A DNA stretch of 64,000 nt from Actinopolyspora xinjiangensis (GCF_900104475.1 NZ_FNJR01000001.1:1-64000); one strand, 5' to 3'; shown: positions 1 through 12,037, counted from the first letter of the stretch. Numbers and translations are program-made. Notes: generated by a model not told the origin, from the sequence alone.

Positions 1-159
1 TTCCCAGGGTTATCCCCACGCCCAGGGCAGGTTACTCACGTGTTACTCACCCGTCCGCCGCTCTGCACACCGATCCGAAAACCGGCGCCATCGCTCGACT
101 TGCATGTGTGAAGCGCGCCGTCAGCGTTCGTCCTGAGCCAGGATCAAACTCTCCAACAA
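1..159 (-). rRNA. rrs: 16S ribosomal RNA, 5' end (partial)
   Basis: The reverse complement at 133-152 is the universal 27F primer sequence AGAGTTTGATCCTGGCTCAG, followed on the minus strand by GACGAACGCTGACGGCGCGC, the standard start of bacterial 16S rRNA. The rest of the molecule lies beyond base 1. Base 8 in E. coli numbering falls near 152, so the mature 5' end is about 159, give or take a few bases. Confidence 0.97.
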
Positions 160-705
160 GAAACCTATTGGAAAAAACCCCAGCACCACCCACACCACAA
201 CACCACAACCATGATGCCGCAGCGCGGGCACTACTCAAAGCAAAAAAAGACAAGAAAGCAAACACACACACGCGTGCACAAACACTGTTGAATTCTCAAA
301 GAACACACCCACCACACACACGGCAGGCCCACACCCGGAAACATCCACCAACTAACCAGCCAGCAGACATCCGAATGCTTTTCCGTTGTTCACCGCATTC
401 ACCGTAGCACCCCCACCAAACCCCCCACACACCGGGGGGCCCAGCCACCCGCCGATCACGACCCACCACCACAGCGAGCCCCAACCAACGAACCAGAAGG
501 CACCACATGCAGTTCTACAAACAACCAGCCACCACCACGAACCGAAACCAGAAACCACCCGGAAAGCACCCGAAAAAACCGAGCACCAACCCCTAGCGAT
601 TCCCAACCCGGCCCCGCCGTGCTGACAACAACCACTCTAACCCCCACCACACACCCCCACACACCCACCCCCCAACAACCAACAAAACAGCAGGACAACA
701 GGGGA
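160..705 (-). promoter_or_regulatory. rrn leader and upstream promoter region
   Basis: There is no credible gene between the 16S 5' end and the HAD gene. Read on the plus strand the region is strongly C/A-rich with long CCACAC-type runs, so the leader transcript is G/U-rich. This is where rRNA promoters and precursor processing sites are expected. I looked for actinobacterial -35/-10 pairs on the minus strand and found no convincing one; TAGAGT at 634-639 is the best -10-like hexamer but lacks a matching -35. Confidence 0.6.
285..304 (-). promoter_or_regulatory. rrn leader antitermination/processing element
   Basis: On the minus strand this reads GTTCTTTGAGAATTCAACAG, about 125 nt before the mature 16S 5' end. 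It closely matches the conserved TTTGAGAACTCAA block in rRNA leaders and spacers of mycobacteria and Streptomyces, associated with boxA-type antitermination and precursor processing. The match to that block is seen; the function is taken from the family. Confidence 0.7.
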
Positions 706-1140
706 TTAACCGAGAGAGTCGAGATCGAAGAGCACGGACAACTCGTACAGAGTCGAACGGACACCGGAGTGCGACACCCCCACCATGCCCACGGCGACCG
801 CCGCGGTCACATTGCGCGGTTCGTCGTCGAGCAGGACGCACCGCCCTGGCGGAAGTTCCAACCGTTCGGCCACGTCACGGAAACTCGCGGCCTCGGGTTT
901 CCGGAGCCCCGTCTCACCCGAGACGGCCACCACATCGAACAACCGACCGCAGTCGAGTTCGGCGGGTCGCCGGTCCCCATTGGACAACAACGCGGTGACG
1001 ACCCCCTCGTTCCGAAGCCGCTCCAGAGCCGAGACCAACGGAGCCCGCTCGTCACCGTCCCCGGTCTCCCCTCCCCGGAACGAGTCCCCGAAGTCGTCGA
1101 GGACTCCGCCGTAATCGACCACGAGCGCTGCCAGAGTCAT
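706..1140 (-). CDS. HAD-superfamily hydrolase
   Basis: A 144-residue HAD-like protein. Motif I is VVDYGGVLDDF near residues 7-17, with the nucleophile aspartate in the DYGGVL context typical of the phosphatase/haloacid dehalogenase subgroup. Motif II is LLSNGD (about 51-56), the conserved lysine lies in LRKPEAASF (about 80), and motif III/IV is CVLLDDEPRNV (about 100-110). The cap is minimal, so the protein is short for the family. The substrate cannot be inferred. It is transcribed toward the rRNA gene, and its ATG ends at 1140. Upstream genes are unrelated, so it is probably a single-gene unit. Confidence 0.85.
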   Translation of the reverse strand: MTLAALVVDYGGVLDDFGDSFRGGETGDGDERAPLVSALERLRNEGVVTALLSNGDRRPAELDCGRLFDVVAVSGETGLRKPEAASFRDVAERLELPPGRCVLLDDEPRNVTAAVAVGMVGVSHSGVRSTLYELSVLFDLDSLG

Positions 1141-1292
1141 TCGGCAAACCTATCGATTCACCGGTGGCCCTCCAACACGCTCAAGCCACCGGGGGTCATC
1201 ACATCGGGTGGTTCGGACGCTGGACTCGAACGCACCGAGGGGGCGAGTCACTCCCCGTCTGGTGAGACCACCGGGAAAAGGAGAACACCGCC

Positions 1293-1658
1293 ATGCGCGA
1301 AGGTCCCACCGCACTCGCGGCCAGCGAGAGCCGAACCCCGCCGTTCTACTCGGCGTCCGCACTGGCCCACGGGGCGGCCAGAAGCGTGGTGGAGGTGCTG
1401 TCCGGCAGAAGGCCACTTCACCAGATACGCCGATGGCTGAGCAGGCCGGTGGCGGGCCTACTGACCAGCCTCACCCGTTCCGGAGCACCACTGGACTTCC
1501 GCACCCGCGTGAACTCGGTTCACGCCTGCCCGACCAGTTCCAACACGGTAGAGGTCTGCGTGGTCATCGGTGAGCCCCAGCGCCACCGGGCCGTGACTCT
1601 CAGGCTGGAACGACGGCTGGACTCGGGCTGGTCGTGCACTCTGCTCACCCTGGTCTGA
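1293..1658 (+). CDS. Rv3235-family (DUF6459-like) protein
   Basis: A small 121-residue protein with a block GRRPLHQIRRWLSRPVAGLL near residues 37-56 followed by a strand-rich half (VEVCVVIGEPQRHRAV). This resembles the actinobacterial Rv3235/DUF6459 family found beside secA in mycobacteria; assignment is by recall and gene context. AAGGAG lies 9 nt before the ATG. No catalytic motif is visible and the function is unknown. It converges on secA, with a strong hairpin between them. Confidence 0.65.
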   Translation: MREGPTALAASESRTPPFYSASALAHGAARSVVEVLSGRRPLHQIRRWLSRPVAGLLTSLTRSGAPLDFRTRVNSVHACPTSSNTVEVCVVIGEPQRHRAVTLRLERRLDSGWSCTLLTLV

Positions 1659-1713
1659 ATTCCGTAGGGTGGGCAGCCGAGTTCGGTCCACCGGTCACTT
1701 CGCCCACGCACCG

Positions 1714-1763
1714 GTGTCCGGTCGGTGTTTCGCGGGAGCAGCACCGGAACACCGACCGGACAC
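1714..1763. terminator. Bidirectional hairpin terminator between DUF6459-like gene and secA
   Basis: A perfect 16-bp inverted repeat (GTGTCCGGTCGGTGTT at 1714-1729 and its complement at 1748-1763) with an 18-nt loop lies between the two convergent stop codons, 55 nt after the plus-strand gene and 30 nt after secA. No long T-run follows on either strand, as is common for high-GC actinobacterial terminators. Confidence 0.75.
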
Positions 1764-1792
1764 GTCCCGATCCGGGGCGAAAAGACTTTCGA

Positions 1793-4660
<2,868 letters not shown>

Positions 4661-5000
4661 CCGGTCGACCTCACTTGCTGATCGTGACGCGCCCGTCACG
4701 GACGCTTTACGGTCATAGTATTAGAAGCCCGCCTCCGCACGGTTCGCTCAGGCACCGCAGGCCGATGCGCACTGCTCGAACGTCGGAAGCGGCCCACGGT
4801 CCACGAACGTTTCCGGCACGCACGTGTGTTCCCGCCACACCCGATCGTGCGGTGGCAGGGGGAGTGTGGCCGTCCGTCGGCTGCGTCGACCCACAGACGT
4901 GGCCGTCCCCGCGCACCACGGTACGCGGCGGACGGCCACGATGGTTATGGTCCGTACCAAATCGGTACTGTTGTCGCGGCTCGTTCGGGATAGGGCCGGA
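4661..5000. other. Intergenic region, hpf to secA
   Basis: About 340 bp with no credible gene. It holds the hpf hairpin (4899-4939) and, presumably, the secA promoter and leader on the minus strand; no clear -35/-10 pair was picked out. Confidence 0.6.
4899..4939 (-). terminator. Hairpin downstream of hpf
   Basis: GTGGCCGTCC (4899-4908) pairs with GGACGGCCAC (4930-4939), and CCGCG (4909-4913) with CGCGG (4924-4928): a 15-bp stem with one bulged C and a 10-nt loop. It starts 61 nt beyond the hpf stop and so probably ends the hpf transcript before secA. Confidence 0.6.
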
Positions 5001-5756
5001 TCAGGCCAGCCGGATCACTCCGTAGTCGAATCCCTTGCGGCGGTAGACCACGCTGGGTTTGTCGGCATCCGCGTCGAAGAACAAGTAGAAGTCGTGTCCC
5101 ACCAGCTCCATCTCGTAGAGCGCCTGATCGACGGTCATCGGGGTGGCGGGATGTTCCTTCTCGCGGACGATTCTGCCGGGTTCGTAGCCGTTGATGTCCT
5201 CACGTTGCCGGGGGACGCCGGAGTCACCCGAAACAGATTCGGTTTTCTGGGAAGTTCGCTGATTTCCAACTGCGCTGTCGCTCACGGTGCTGTTACCCCT
5301 CGCCCTGTCGTCTCGCGGCTGCTCGGCCGGCGGCTCCAACAGTGTCGTGCGTGATTGGCCTCGTGGCGTGCCTCCGGCACCCGCGACGGCGACCGGGCGG
5401 TCTGCCATGGCCGCGGTTGCCTCCGCCACCGACCGGGGGTTGCGTCGGCCGTAGTGCACCTTCCGACGGTCGTGCATCTTGCGTAGCCGGTTCTCCAGCT
5501 TCGTCGAGGCGGCGTCCAGCGCGGCGTAGAAGTCCGGGGCGCTCGCCTCTGCGCGCACCGCCGGTCCGCGTCCCCGGAGAGTGATCTCGACCCGCTGGCA
5601 GTTCTTCGCCTGACGTGGATTGCGCTCGTGGTGCAGTTCCACGTCGGCCCGCATGGCCTTCCTGTCGTAACGGTCGAGACGGCTCAGCTTCTCGCCGACG
5701 TGCTGCTGATAATGAGACGGCACCTCGACGTTGCGGCCCTTGACGACGATGTCCAT
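5001..5756 (-). CDS. hpf: Long-form ribosome hibernation promoting factor
   Basis: A 251-residue protein with an N-terminal YfiA/HPF ribosome-binding domain (residues 1-105, starting MDIVVKGRNVEVPSHY, with the conserved DFYAALDAASTKLENRLRK stretch), a disordered Gly/Pro/Arg linker (110-190), and the C-terminal dimerisation domain (about 190-251, PMTVDQALYEMELVGHDFYLFFD ending in YGVIRLA, quoted in parts). Long HPF binds the 30S decoding region and dimerises ribosomes into inactive 100S particles in stationary phase; in mycobacteria relatives respond to hypoxia. GGAGG lies 6 nt before the ATG. A position next to secA is usual in actinobacteria. Confidence 0.95.
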   Translation of the reverse strand: MDIVVKGRNVEVPSHYQQHVGEKLSRLDRYDRKAMRADVELHHERNPRQAKNCQRVEITLRGRGPAVRAEASAPDFYAALDAASTKLENRLRKMHDRRKVHYGRRNPRSVAEATAAMADRPVAVAGAGGTPRGQSRTTLLEPPAEQPRDDRARGNSTVSDSAVGNQRTSQKTESVSGDSGVPRQREDINGYEPGRIVREKEHPATPMTVDQALYEMELVGHDFYLFFDADADKPSVVYRRKGFDYGVIRLA

Positions 5757-6234
5757 TCACGACCTCCGTTGCTCAGCGTGCTTCCGTGAATGACGATCAC
5801 GGCGACACCGGAGTGAGCGTGCTCAGCTCGTTTCCGGCGTCATGGTCATCAATGCCTCACCTCATTCCGCTGCCGGAAACGGCTGATGGGAACGCACGTT
5901 AGCTGGCTTTACGGAGTTGTGACACCCCCCGAGTCGAGTGAAAGTCAATCAGCCACCCGGTGTGATTCACTTCCGCCTCGAGCGGGTGATGGCGCACCTC
6001 CGTTCCACCTCTCGCTCTTTCCCACGACCGCAGTACCGGAGACCGCGCCCCGGACTCACCTTTTCGGAGCTGTACACGAATGTGATTCCGGATCGGCGGG
6101 GAGCCTCCGGCCATCCGCGTATACCCGGCAAACGCGTGACACAAACCAGTGGTTCCCGAAGCGGCGGAACGGAAGTCGACTCCTCACCCCCGCACCGGCC
6201 GCTCTCGCCCCCGGCGGCGGTGCCGGAAGAGCGC
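5757..6234. other. hpf upstream region with inverted repeat
   Basis: About 480 bp with no credible gene; it should carry the hpf promoter. CGTTTCCGGC (5829-5838) and GCCGGAAACG (5872-5881) form a perfect 10-bp inverted repeat 72-125 nt before the hpf start. Between and inside the arms the minus strand carries a Shine-Dalgarno-like GAGG and an 8-codon ORF (5849 to 5823). Nothing else stands out. Confidence 0.5.
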
Positions 6235-6930
6235 TCACGTCTCCCTGGCCGCGTTCGCCAACACCAGCATCCCCGCCACGGGGAGCCCGGCCCCGGCCAG
6301 TGCTTCTCGGCAGTTCAGCAGCGTGGCCCCCGTGGTGAGCACGTCGTCGAACAGCAGCACAGGGGTTCCGGGCGATGGCACGCGGCTCCTACGCAACAGC
6401 ACCCCGCCACGCAGGTTCTCGAACCGCCGCGCGCTGTCCAGTCCGACCGAGTCGCGCACCAGAGGACTCAACCTGAGGCAGTCCGCCGTCCGCACACCCG
6501 GCACCCCTCGTTCCGCTCGCCGCGCGAGCCGAACGAGGTAAGCCCTGCCACGACGGCGAACCGCCGCGGGCCTGGAGGGCGCGGGAACCAGTCGCACCGG
6601 ACCGGTACCCACGAGCGCCGCGTGCTCGTCGAGGATCTCCCGCAGCGCGACGGCCACACGTGCCGCGAGTGGCCCTTCCAGATCACGCCGCCCGCCTTCC
6701 TTGCAGGCCAGCAGTGCCGTTCTGGCACGGCCGCAGTAGCGCGCCAGCGCGTGGACGGGAGGGGCCGAGGACAGCTCGGGCGGGTGCACCCTGCGCAACC
6801 GCGCGAACCTCCCGCCGCACCCCGCGCACAGCGCGAACCCGGCGAGCCCGCACCCGGCGCAACGCAACGGCAGCAGCAGATTCACGAGGCCGGCCGCCGC
6901 ACTCCACTTCGCCCGTCGATCGGATGACAC
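6235..6930 (-). CDS. comF: ComF-family amidophosphoribosyltransferase-like protein
   Basis: A 231-residue protein. An N-terminal zinc-ribbon (CAGCGLAGFALCAGCG, residues 24-39) precedes a type I phosphoribosyltransferase fold with the PRPP loop LLFDDVLTTGATL near residues 190-202. ComF proteins are linked to DNA uptake and single-strand DNA handling in naturally competent bacteria; the role in actinomycetes is not settled. The internal basic block RRRGRAYLVRLAR is typical. The start is GTG at 6930 with only a weak ribosome binding site. It lies downstream of lpqB on the same strand, 126 bp apart, as in mycobacteria. Confidence 0.9.
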   Translation of the reverse strand: MSSDRRAKWSAAAGLVNLLLPLRCAGCGLAGFALCAGCGGRFARLRRVHPPELSSAPPVHALARYCGRARTALLACKEGGRRDLEGPLAARVAVALREILDEHAALVGTGPVRLVPAPSRPAAVRRRGRAYLVRLARRAERGVPGVRTADCLRLSPLVRDSVGLDSARRFENLRGGVLLRRSRVPSPGTPVLLFDDVLTTGATLLNCREALAGAGLPVAGMLVLANAARET

Positions 6931-7056
6931 ACTCGCGAGACTGCCCCGGTCTCCGGGCCGACGGCCACTCCGAGCGCCTCCTCCTCCGGCGTGTCGGGCT
7001 CACCCACACCCGGCCGGCAGCGGCACACCCGGCACGACCTCCCCGCGGTGCGCCGC

Positions 7057-8796
7057 TCAGCCCGGGAAGAACGGGATCGAATTTTTCTTGATCGGGATGT
7101 TCTGCAGTACCTCCCAGTAGTCGCTCTGGTCCCTGACCTGCCAGAGGTACTCCTTGTCGGAGACGATGACCCGTTGTCCGGGCCCTACCGTCACCCTGCT
7201 GGGATCGCGGAGGTTGGAGGATCGGTAGGTCGGCCAGAAGAAACCGTCGATCGAGACCTTGACCACGGGAACGTCGTCGCTGCCGGTAATGGCCACCAAC
7301 GAGTCACCGCTGAGCCAGTCGACTCCCTTGATCTCGGTGTCGCCGAGGCCTCCGGTCAGCGTGGTGGGCCGGTGCAGCAGCACCTCCGAACCGCTTCCCG
7401 CGATGCCCGCGACGACTATCCTGCCGTTCACCACGGCCGCGAGCCGGGTACCACCACGCGCGATCCGCAACGCGTCGATGCTCCCCCCGTCGGGGAACGC
7501 ACTGGAGTCGACCTCGGTGACCGACCAAGAACCGTTCTCGTCCCGGGTGGCCCGCATCACCCGCTTACCGTCCACCACGGTCCAGACCTCGGACTCGCCA
7601 CGCCAGGTGGGTCTGGTCATGAAACTGCCGTGGATGGGCAGCTTCCGCAGCGCACCACCGTAGGGCCCCACGCGCAGATCGACTCCCTCCTCATCGGCGC
7701 GCTCCACCGCCGCCAATCTCGAACCGTCGTCCGAACGGGCCGCGTTGGTGATCTGGTAACTTCCGTCCCCGGCCGGGCCCGGCACGGAGGGTGCCTGCTC
7801 GCTGAACACCCGCAACTTCTCGTCGACGACAGCGAGCGGTTCCACATCACGGGGAACCTCGTTCTGCTGCTCGTACTCGCTGACGTCGGAGGGACGCAAC
7901 GAGTCGGAGCTCGGCAGCAACGGGGCGCCCTCGTGCTGCAGCTTCACCCGGGCGGTACGGACATCGCTCAGGGTCAGCACCACCTGAGCGGCGATCAACC
8001 GCTTCTTCTTGCTGCTCAACTCACCGAGGCCACGCAGGTCGACCAACAGGGCGCCGCTCTTGGTCTCGCTGACGTTGCTCCCCGTGGTGGTGCCCTCCGG
8101 GATGGCGGTGTTCATGGCGGAATCGAAGCTCTTCGACGGTCCCGACAGCAGCAGGCTGATGACGCGGGCGGGCAACGTGCTGTCCGGGTGCTGCCGGACC
8201 CAGCGGACATCCGGAATCACGCCGTCCCGCTGCTGGTCCAGGAAGTACACCGACACCGAGCGGTAGTTGTTTATGAACTCCTTACGGTGGACCAGCAGCA
8301 TCTTCGGCGGATCGGTTATCCGCCACTGCCCGTCGGAGCGGCGCTCGACCCTGACCGTCAGGCTGATGTCCTTCTCGTCGGAGACGAAGGAGTGATCCGG
8401 CCGGATCCTGCCACGCTGGTGCATGTCCAGCTGGAGGATCTGGACGGAGTCGTCGTCCGCGTTCTCCCCCTGTTTCGGGAATATGTTGACGCTGTTGACG
8501 ATGACCAGTTCCTCGGGAACCTTCCAGGACTCGGCCGCCCGTTCGGTCAGGCGCAGCCGCGCCGCTTCGTAGTCGTTTGCCGGTTGCGCGGTGGCGTCGA
8601 GGAAACTGCGGACGATATCCTGCGCACCGGATCTCTCGGACGGTGGCTGGGGCTGGGTACTCGTCTCGCGCCCCTCCTCGACCTGGCGGATGGCCTTCGC
8701 CTCGGTCTCCTCCGGTATGGAGGCGCAGCCGGTGACCGGCACGGAAAGCACCGACAACACGGCCACCGCACGTACGAGCCGCCCCCGTAACCTCAT
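7057..8796 (-). CDS. lpqB: Lipoprotein LpqB, MtrB-associated
   Basis: A 579-residue lipoprotein. The signal peptide (about 1-24) ends in a lipobox VTGC with the lipid-modified cysteine near residue 24. It is followed by a GerMN-like domain (about 165-310) and a beta-propeller-like C-terminal half with repeated SDDGSRLAAV-type blades. LpqB binds the extracellular part of the MtrB sensor kinase and tunes MtrA phosphorylation and envelope homeostasis. AGGAGGAG lies directly before the ATG, and the start overlaps the mtrB stop by 4 nt, so translation is coupled. It ends the tmk-mtrA-mtrB-lpqB gene order known from mycobacteria. Confidence 0.96.
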   Translation of the reverse strand: MRLRGRLVRAVAVLSVLSVPVTGCASIPEETEAKAIRQVEEGRETSTQPQPPSERSGAQDIVRSFLDATAQPANDYEAARLRLTERAAESWKVPEELVIVNSVNIFPKQGENADDDSVQILQLDMHQRGRIRPDHSFVSDEKDISLTVRVERRSDGQWRITDPPKMLLVHRKEFINNYRSVSVYFLDQQRDGVIPDVRWVRQHPDSTLPARVISLLLSGPSKSFDSAMNTAIPEGTTTGSNVSETKSGALLVDLRGLGELSSKKKRLIAAQVVLTLSDVRTARVKLQHEGAPLLPSSDSLRPSDVSEYEQQNEVPRDVEPLAVVDEKLRVFSEQAPSVPGPAGDGSYQITNAARSDDGSRLAAVERADEEGVDLRVGPYGGALRKLPIHGSFMTRPTWRGESEVWTVVDGKRVMRATRDENGSWSVTEVDSSAFPDGGSIDALRIARGGTRLAAVVNGRIVVAGIAGSGSEVLLHRPTTLTGGLGDTEIKGVDWLSGDSLVAITGSDDVPVVKVSIDGFFWPTYRSSNLRDPSRVTVGPGQRVIVSDKEYLWQVRDQSDYWEVLQNIPIKKNSIPFFPG

Positions 8797-10547
8797 CGCT
8801 CCTCCTGATCGTCGGTCTCGGAGAACCGGATCGGCTCCCGGCCGCTTCGATCCTGCTCCTCGTCCGGCGGAACGGAGCCGTTCTCGCTCGGATCGGCCGG
8901 TACGGCGAGCAGCGCCTCGGGCGCGGCGATGCTACGGGCGCTCGGCAGCGGCAGTGGACTCGTGTCGACCTGTTCCCCCGAGTCACGGGGCAGGGTGAGC
9001 CGGAAGCAGGACCCCTGCCCAGGTTCACCCCAGGCGTCCAGCCAACCACCGTGCAGTCGGGCGTCCTCCGCCGCGATGGACAGCCCGAGTCCGGTACCAC
9101 CGGTCTGGCGGTCCCGCGAGGGATCGGCGCGCCAGAATCTGGTGAACACCAGCTCGCTCTCGCCCGGGCGCAACCCGACCCCGTAGTCGCGAACCGTGAC
9201 CGCCACGGCACGCTCGTTCTGCCCGAAGGTGATGTCCACCGGCCGCCCCTCCGCGTGGTCGATGGCATTGGCCACGAGGTTGCGCACGATGCGTTCGACG
9301 CGGCGGGTGTCCGCGAGAATGCTGACCTCCTCGGCCGGAAAATGGCCGCGCAGCTCGACCCCGCCCGTCCGGGCGATGGGCAGCAGCGACTCCATGACGC
9401 GGCGCACCAGGTCGGGCACGTCGAGCGACTCGGTGGACAGCTCGGCCACCCCCGCGTCGAGCCGGGAGATCTCCAACAGGTCCCCGAGCAGGGACTCGAA
9501 CCTGTCCAGCTCGTCGACGAGCAGCTCGGCGGAGCGTTCCAGACCGTCCGGGAGGTCGTCACGGGAGGCGTGCAGCACATCGGCTGCCATCCGCACCGTG
9601 GTCAGCGGGGTACGCAGCTCGTGCGAGACGTCGGAGGTGAACCGCCGCTGGAGCTGGCCGAACTCCTCCAGCTGCTGGATCTGCTGCTTGAGGCTGTCGG
9701 CCATCTCGTTGAACGAGTCGGCCAGCCGCGCCATGTCGTCCTCACCGATCACCCGCATCCGTTCGTCGAGGTTGCCCGCGGCGAGCCGTTCGGCGGTCTG
9801 CGCGGCCTGGCGCACCGGGCGCACCACCTGACGGGTGACCAGATTGGTGATCGCGCCGAGCAGCACGAGCAGCACGAGACCACCCACCAGCAGGGTGCTC
9901 TGCACCACCTGCAGGGTGCGCCGCTCCGACTCCAGCGGAAACAGGAAGTAGGCCTGCAACGGACGGGTGGCGGTTCCGGCCGGGCTGCCGATGACGAGCA
10001 TGGTGACCCTGCTGCCGCCGTCGTTGGCGGTCTCGATCTGGATGGCGAGCTGGTCCTGCTCGACGAGCCTGCGCAGTGACTCCGGAACACTGTCGACCGG
10101 ACCCGCCGAGGGCTGTGCGCCGTCCTCGGCGATGGCGTGGCCGTCCACCAGCACGGGTTCGTAAGTCCCGGCGACCGAGTCGCTCTCGGTCTGCTCGGCC
10201 GCCGTGGTGGTCAGGCGGTTCAGCGCGTCCTCGAGCTGCTTGCCGACATCGTCCTCATTGGGGTCCACCGCGGTCAGCTGCCGTTCCAGCACCGGCAGGT
10301 TCTGCTCGACCTGCTGGATCGCGGCTCTCTTCTTGTTCTCCAGCAGCCTGTTCGTGATCTGCGTCTGCAGCACCATGCCGAGCACGAAGACGACCGCGGA
10401 GGAGAGAGCGAGGGTGCTGACGACGACGCGCAGCTGCATCGAACGTCGCCAGGTGGTTTCGAACCGGTGCCAGCGCCTGCGCAAGCCCTCGCGGACGCGA
10501 ACCACGAACGAACACTCGGCGCCGACGGGATGCTCCTCGCTGTTCAC
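8793..10547 (-). CDS. mtrB: Sensor histidine kinase MtrB
   Basis: A 584-residue membrane kinase. TM1 is about residues 40-60, an extracellular sensor domain spans 61-215, TM2 is about 217-237, HAMP about 238-290, and HisKA has the phospho-acceptor H309 in SDVSHELRTPL. The ATPase domain carries the N box near RIVRNLVANAIDHAEG and G boxes DYGVGLRPGE and TGGTGLGLSI, with a disordered tail. It phosphorylates MtrA and controls cell-wall hydrolases, division and osmotic response. The start is GTG with AGGA 8 nt upstream. It lies 43 nt downstream of mtrA and overlaps lpqB by 4 nt. Confidence 0.97.
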   Translation of the reverse strand: MNSEEHPVGAECSFVVRVREGLRRRWHRFETTWRRSMQLRVVVSTLALSSAVVFVLGMVLQTQITNRLLENKKRAAIQQVEQNLPVLERQLTAVDPNEDDVGKQLEDALNRLTTTAAEQTESDSVAGTYEPVLVDGHAIAEDGAQPSAGPVDSVPESLRRLVEQDQLAIQIETANDGGSRVTMLVIGSPAGTATRPLQAYFLFPLESERRTLQVVQSTLLVGGLVLLVLLGAITNLVTRQVVRPVRQAAQTAERLAAGNLDERMRVIGEDDMARLADSFNEMADSLKQQIQQLEEFGQLQRRFTSDVSHELRTPLTTVRMAADVLHASRDDLPDGLERSAELLVDELDRFESLLGDLLEISRLDAGVAELSTESLDVPDLVRRVMESLLPIARTGGVELRGHFPAEEVSILADTRRVERIVRNLVANAIDHAEGRPVDITFGQNERAVAVTVRDYGVGLRPGESELVFTRFWRADPSRDRQTGGTGLGLSIAAEDARLHGGWLDAWGEPGQGSCFRLTLPRDSGEQVDTSPLPLPSARSIAAPEALLAVPADPSENGSVPPDEEQDRSGREPIRFSETDDQEER

Positions 10548-10590
10548 CCCATCCGTCCTGTCCAGTAGAGCCGATCAGCCGGTACGGAAG

Positions 10591-11277
10591 TCATGGCGGG
10601 CCGGCCTTGTAACCGACCCCCCGAACCGTGAGCACGACCTCCGGGTGCTCGGGGTCCTTCTCGATCTTCGACCGGAGCCGCTGCACATGCACGTTGACCA
10701 GCCGGGTGTCGGCGGCGTGACGGTAACCCCACACCTGTTCGAGTAACACCTCGCGGGTGAATACCTGACGTGGCTTACGTGCGAGCGCGACCAGCAGGTC
10801 GAACTCCAGCGGCGTGAGCGAGATCGGGACTCCGTCGCGCGTGACCTCGTGCCCGGGGACGTCGACCGTCAGGTCACCGATGGAAAGCACCTCGGCCGGT
10901 TCCGCCTCGGTACGACGCAGCCGCACCCGCAGCCGGGCCACCAGCTCCTTCGGCTTGAACGGTTTGACGATGTAGTCGTCGGCCCCGGACTCCAGTCCGA
11001 GCACCACGTCAACGGTGTCACTCTTCGCGGTGAGCATGACAACGGGGACCATCGATTCCGCGCGGATGGCCTTGCACACGTCGATGCCGTTCATGCCCGG
11101 CAGCATCAGGTCGAGCAGCACCAGGTCGGGTTTGAGCTCACGCAACGCGGGCATCGCCTTGGTGCCGTCGTTGACCACGGCGGTATCGAACCCCTCACCG
11201 CGGAGTACGATGGTCAGCATCTCCGCCAGAGCCGGGTCGTCGTCCACCACGAGCACGCGTGACTTCATGCCCCACAT
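10591..11277 (-). CDS. mtrA: Response regulator MtrA
   Basis: A 228-residue OmpR-family regulator. The receiver has acidic residues D12-D14 and the phosphorylated aspartate D56 in LVLLDLMLPGMNG, with the conserved lysine in VKPFKPKELVAR. The C-terminal winged helix ends with RLVNVHVQRLRSKIEKDPEHP and VVLTVRGVGYKAGPP. The match to M. tuberculosis MtrA is near end-to-end, including the number of residues before the receiver if ATG 11277 is used; the alternative ATG at 11268 gives 225 residues. MtrA is usually essential and controls replication, division and wall-hydrolase genes. It is the first gene of the mtrA-mtrB-lpqB operon. Confidence 0.97.
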   Translation of the reverse strand: MWGMKSRVLVVDDDPALAEMLTIVLRGEGFDTAVVNDGTKAMPALRELKPDLVLLDLMLPGMNGIDVCKAIRAESMVPVVMLTAKSDTVDVVLGLESGADDYIVKPFKPKELVARLRVRLRRTEAEPAEVLSIGDLTVDVPGHEVTRDGVPISLTPLEFDLLVALARKPRQVFTREVLLEQVWGYRHAADTRLVNVHVQRLRSKIEKDPEHPEVVLTVRGVGYKAGPP

Positions 11278-11395
11278 GGTTGCACTTGGCAACGCGAGGA
11301 CAAGCACCACCCGGCAATCATCACCGCAGGTCGTCGGATCACTGCCCAGCGCGGTGGACCCGATACCGCCGAACGGAGCACTACGTCGGAGTAGG

Positions 11396-12037
11396 TTAGG
11401 CGAGCACCCGATCGGCCAGCGCGCTCGGATCGGTGGTGACCGCGTTCTCGACGACGTGCCAGGGCGACCACCACGACATCTCGGCGAGTTCCCGGTAGAC
11501 CACGGCACAGCGCTCCTGCAGCCCGGCGTCGGACTCGAACCTGTCCCTTCCGTCCCCCGCGTCGGAACGCTCCCGCCGCTCGGCCCGCTCGGCCGCGACC
11601 TCACTCGGGACGCTCAGCAGGATCTGCAGCTCCGGGGCGGGCAGTCCGAAACGAGTCACCTCCAGCTGGTAGGCCCAGGAGGCGAACTCGCCGTCGGCGT
11701 GCTGCCACAGCCGCGCGGCACCGTAGGCGGCGTTGGACGCCACGTAGCGATCCAGCAGCAGCACGTCGTGATCGGCGAGCTCCGCCCGCAACCACGCCGC
11801 GGAGCGCTGCCGGTCCAGCGCGTAGAGCACGGCCATGCCGTACACCGAGTCGGCCAGGTCGCCGTGCGCGCCGCGGAGCGCCTCGGCCACGAGATCAGCG
11901 TGCACGTCCTCCCCGTAGCGGGGAAAGGCCACCCGGCCCACCGACAACCCCCTGGACTCCAGTTCCGAGGTCAACGTACCGGTCAGGGTCTGCTTCCCCG
12001 CTCCGTCCAGTCCTTCGATCACGATCAGCCGCCCCAT
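11396..12037 (-). CDS. tmk: Thymidylate kinase
   Basis: A 213-residue dTMP kinase making dTDP for DNA synthesis. The P-loop is EGLDGAGKQT (residues 6-15), the nucleotide-binding DR motif is LLLDRYVASNAAYGAARLW (about 94-112), and a C-terminal lid has arginines in ERRERSDAGDGRDRF. I chose the ATG at 12037, which starts directly at MGRLIVIEGLDG, over a longer upstream reading that runs through Pro/Arg-rich non-conserved sequence. It is followed by a 118-bp gap and then mtrA on the same strand, the arrangement found in mycobacteria. Confidence 0.95.
   Translation of the reverse strand: MGRLIVIEGLDGAGKQTLTGTLTSELESRGLSVGRVAFPRYGEDVHADLVAEALRGAHGDLADSVYGMAVLYALDRQRSAAWLRAELADHDVLLLDRYVASNAAYGAARLWQHADGEFASWAYQLEVTRFGLPAPELQILLSVPSEVAAERAERRERSDAGDGRDRFESDAGLQERCAVVYRELAEMSWWSPWHVVENAVTTDPSALADRVLA

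Noticed and set aside
10591-11604. A 337-residue version of MtrA
   Set aside because: The first 109 residues overlap the tmk region, are not conserved, and precede the exact start expected from MtrA homologs.
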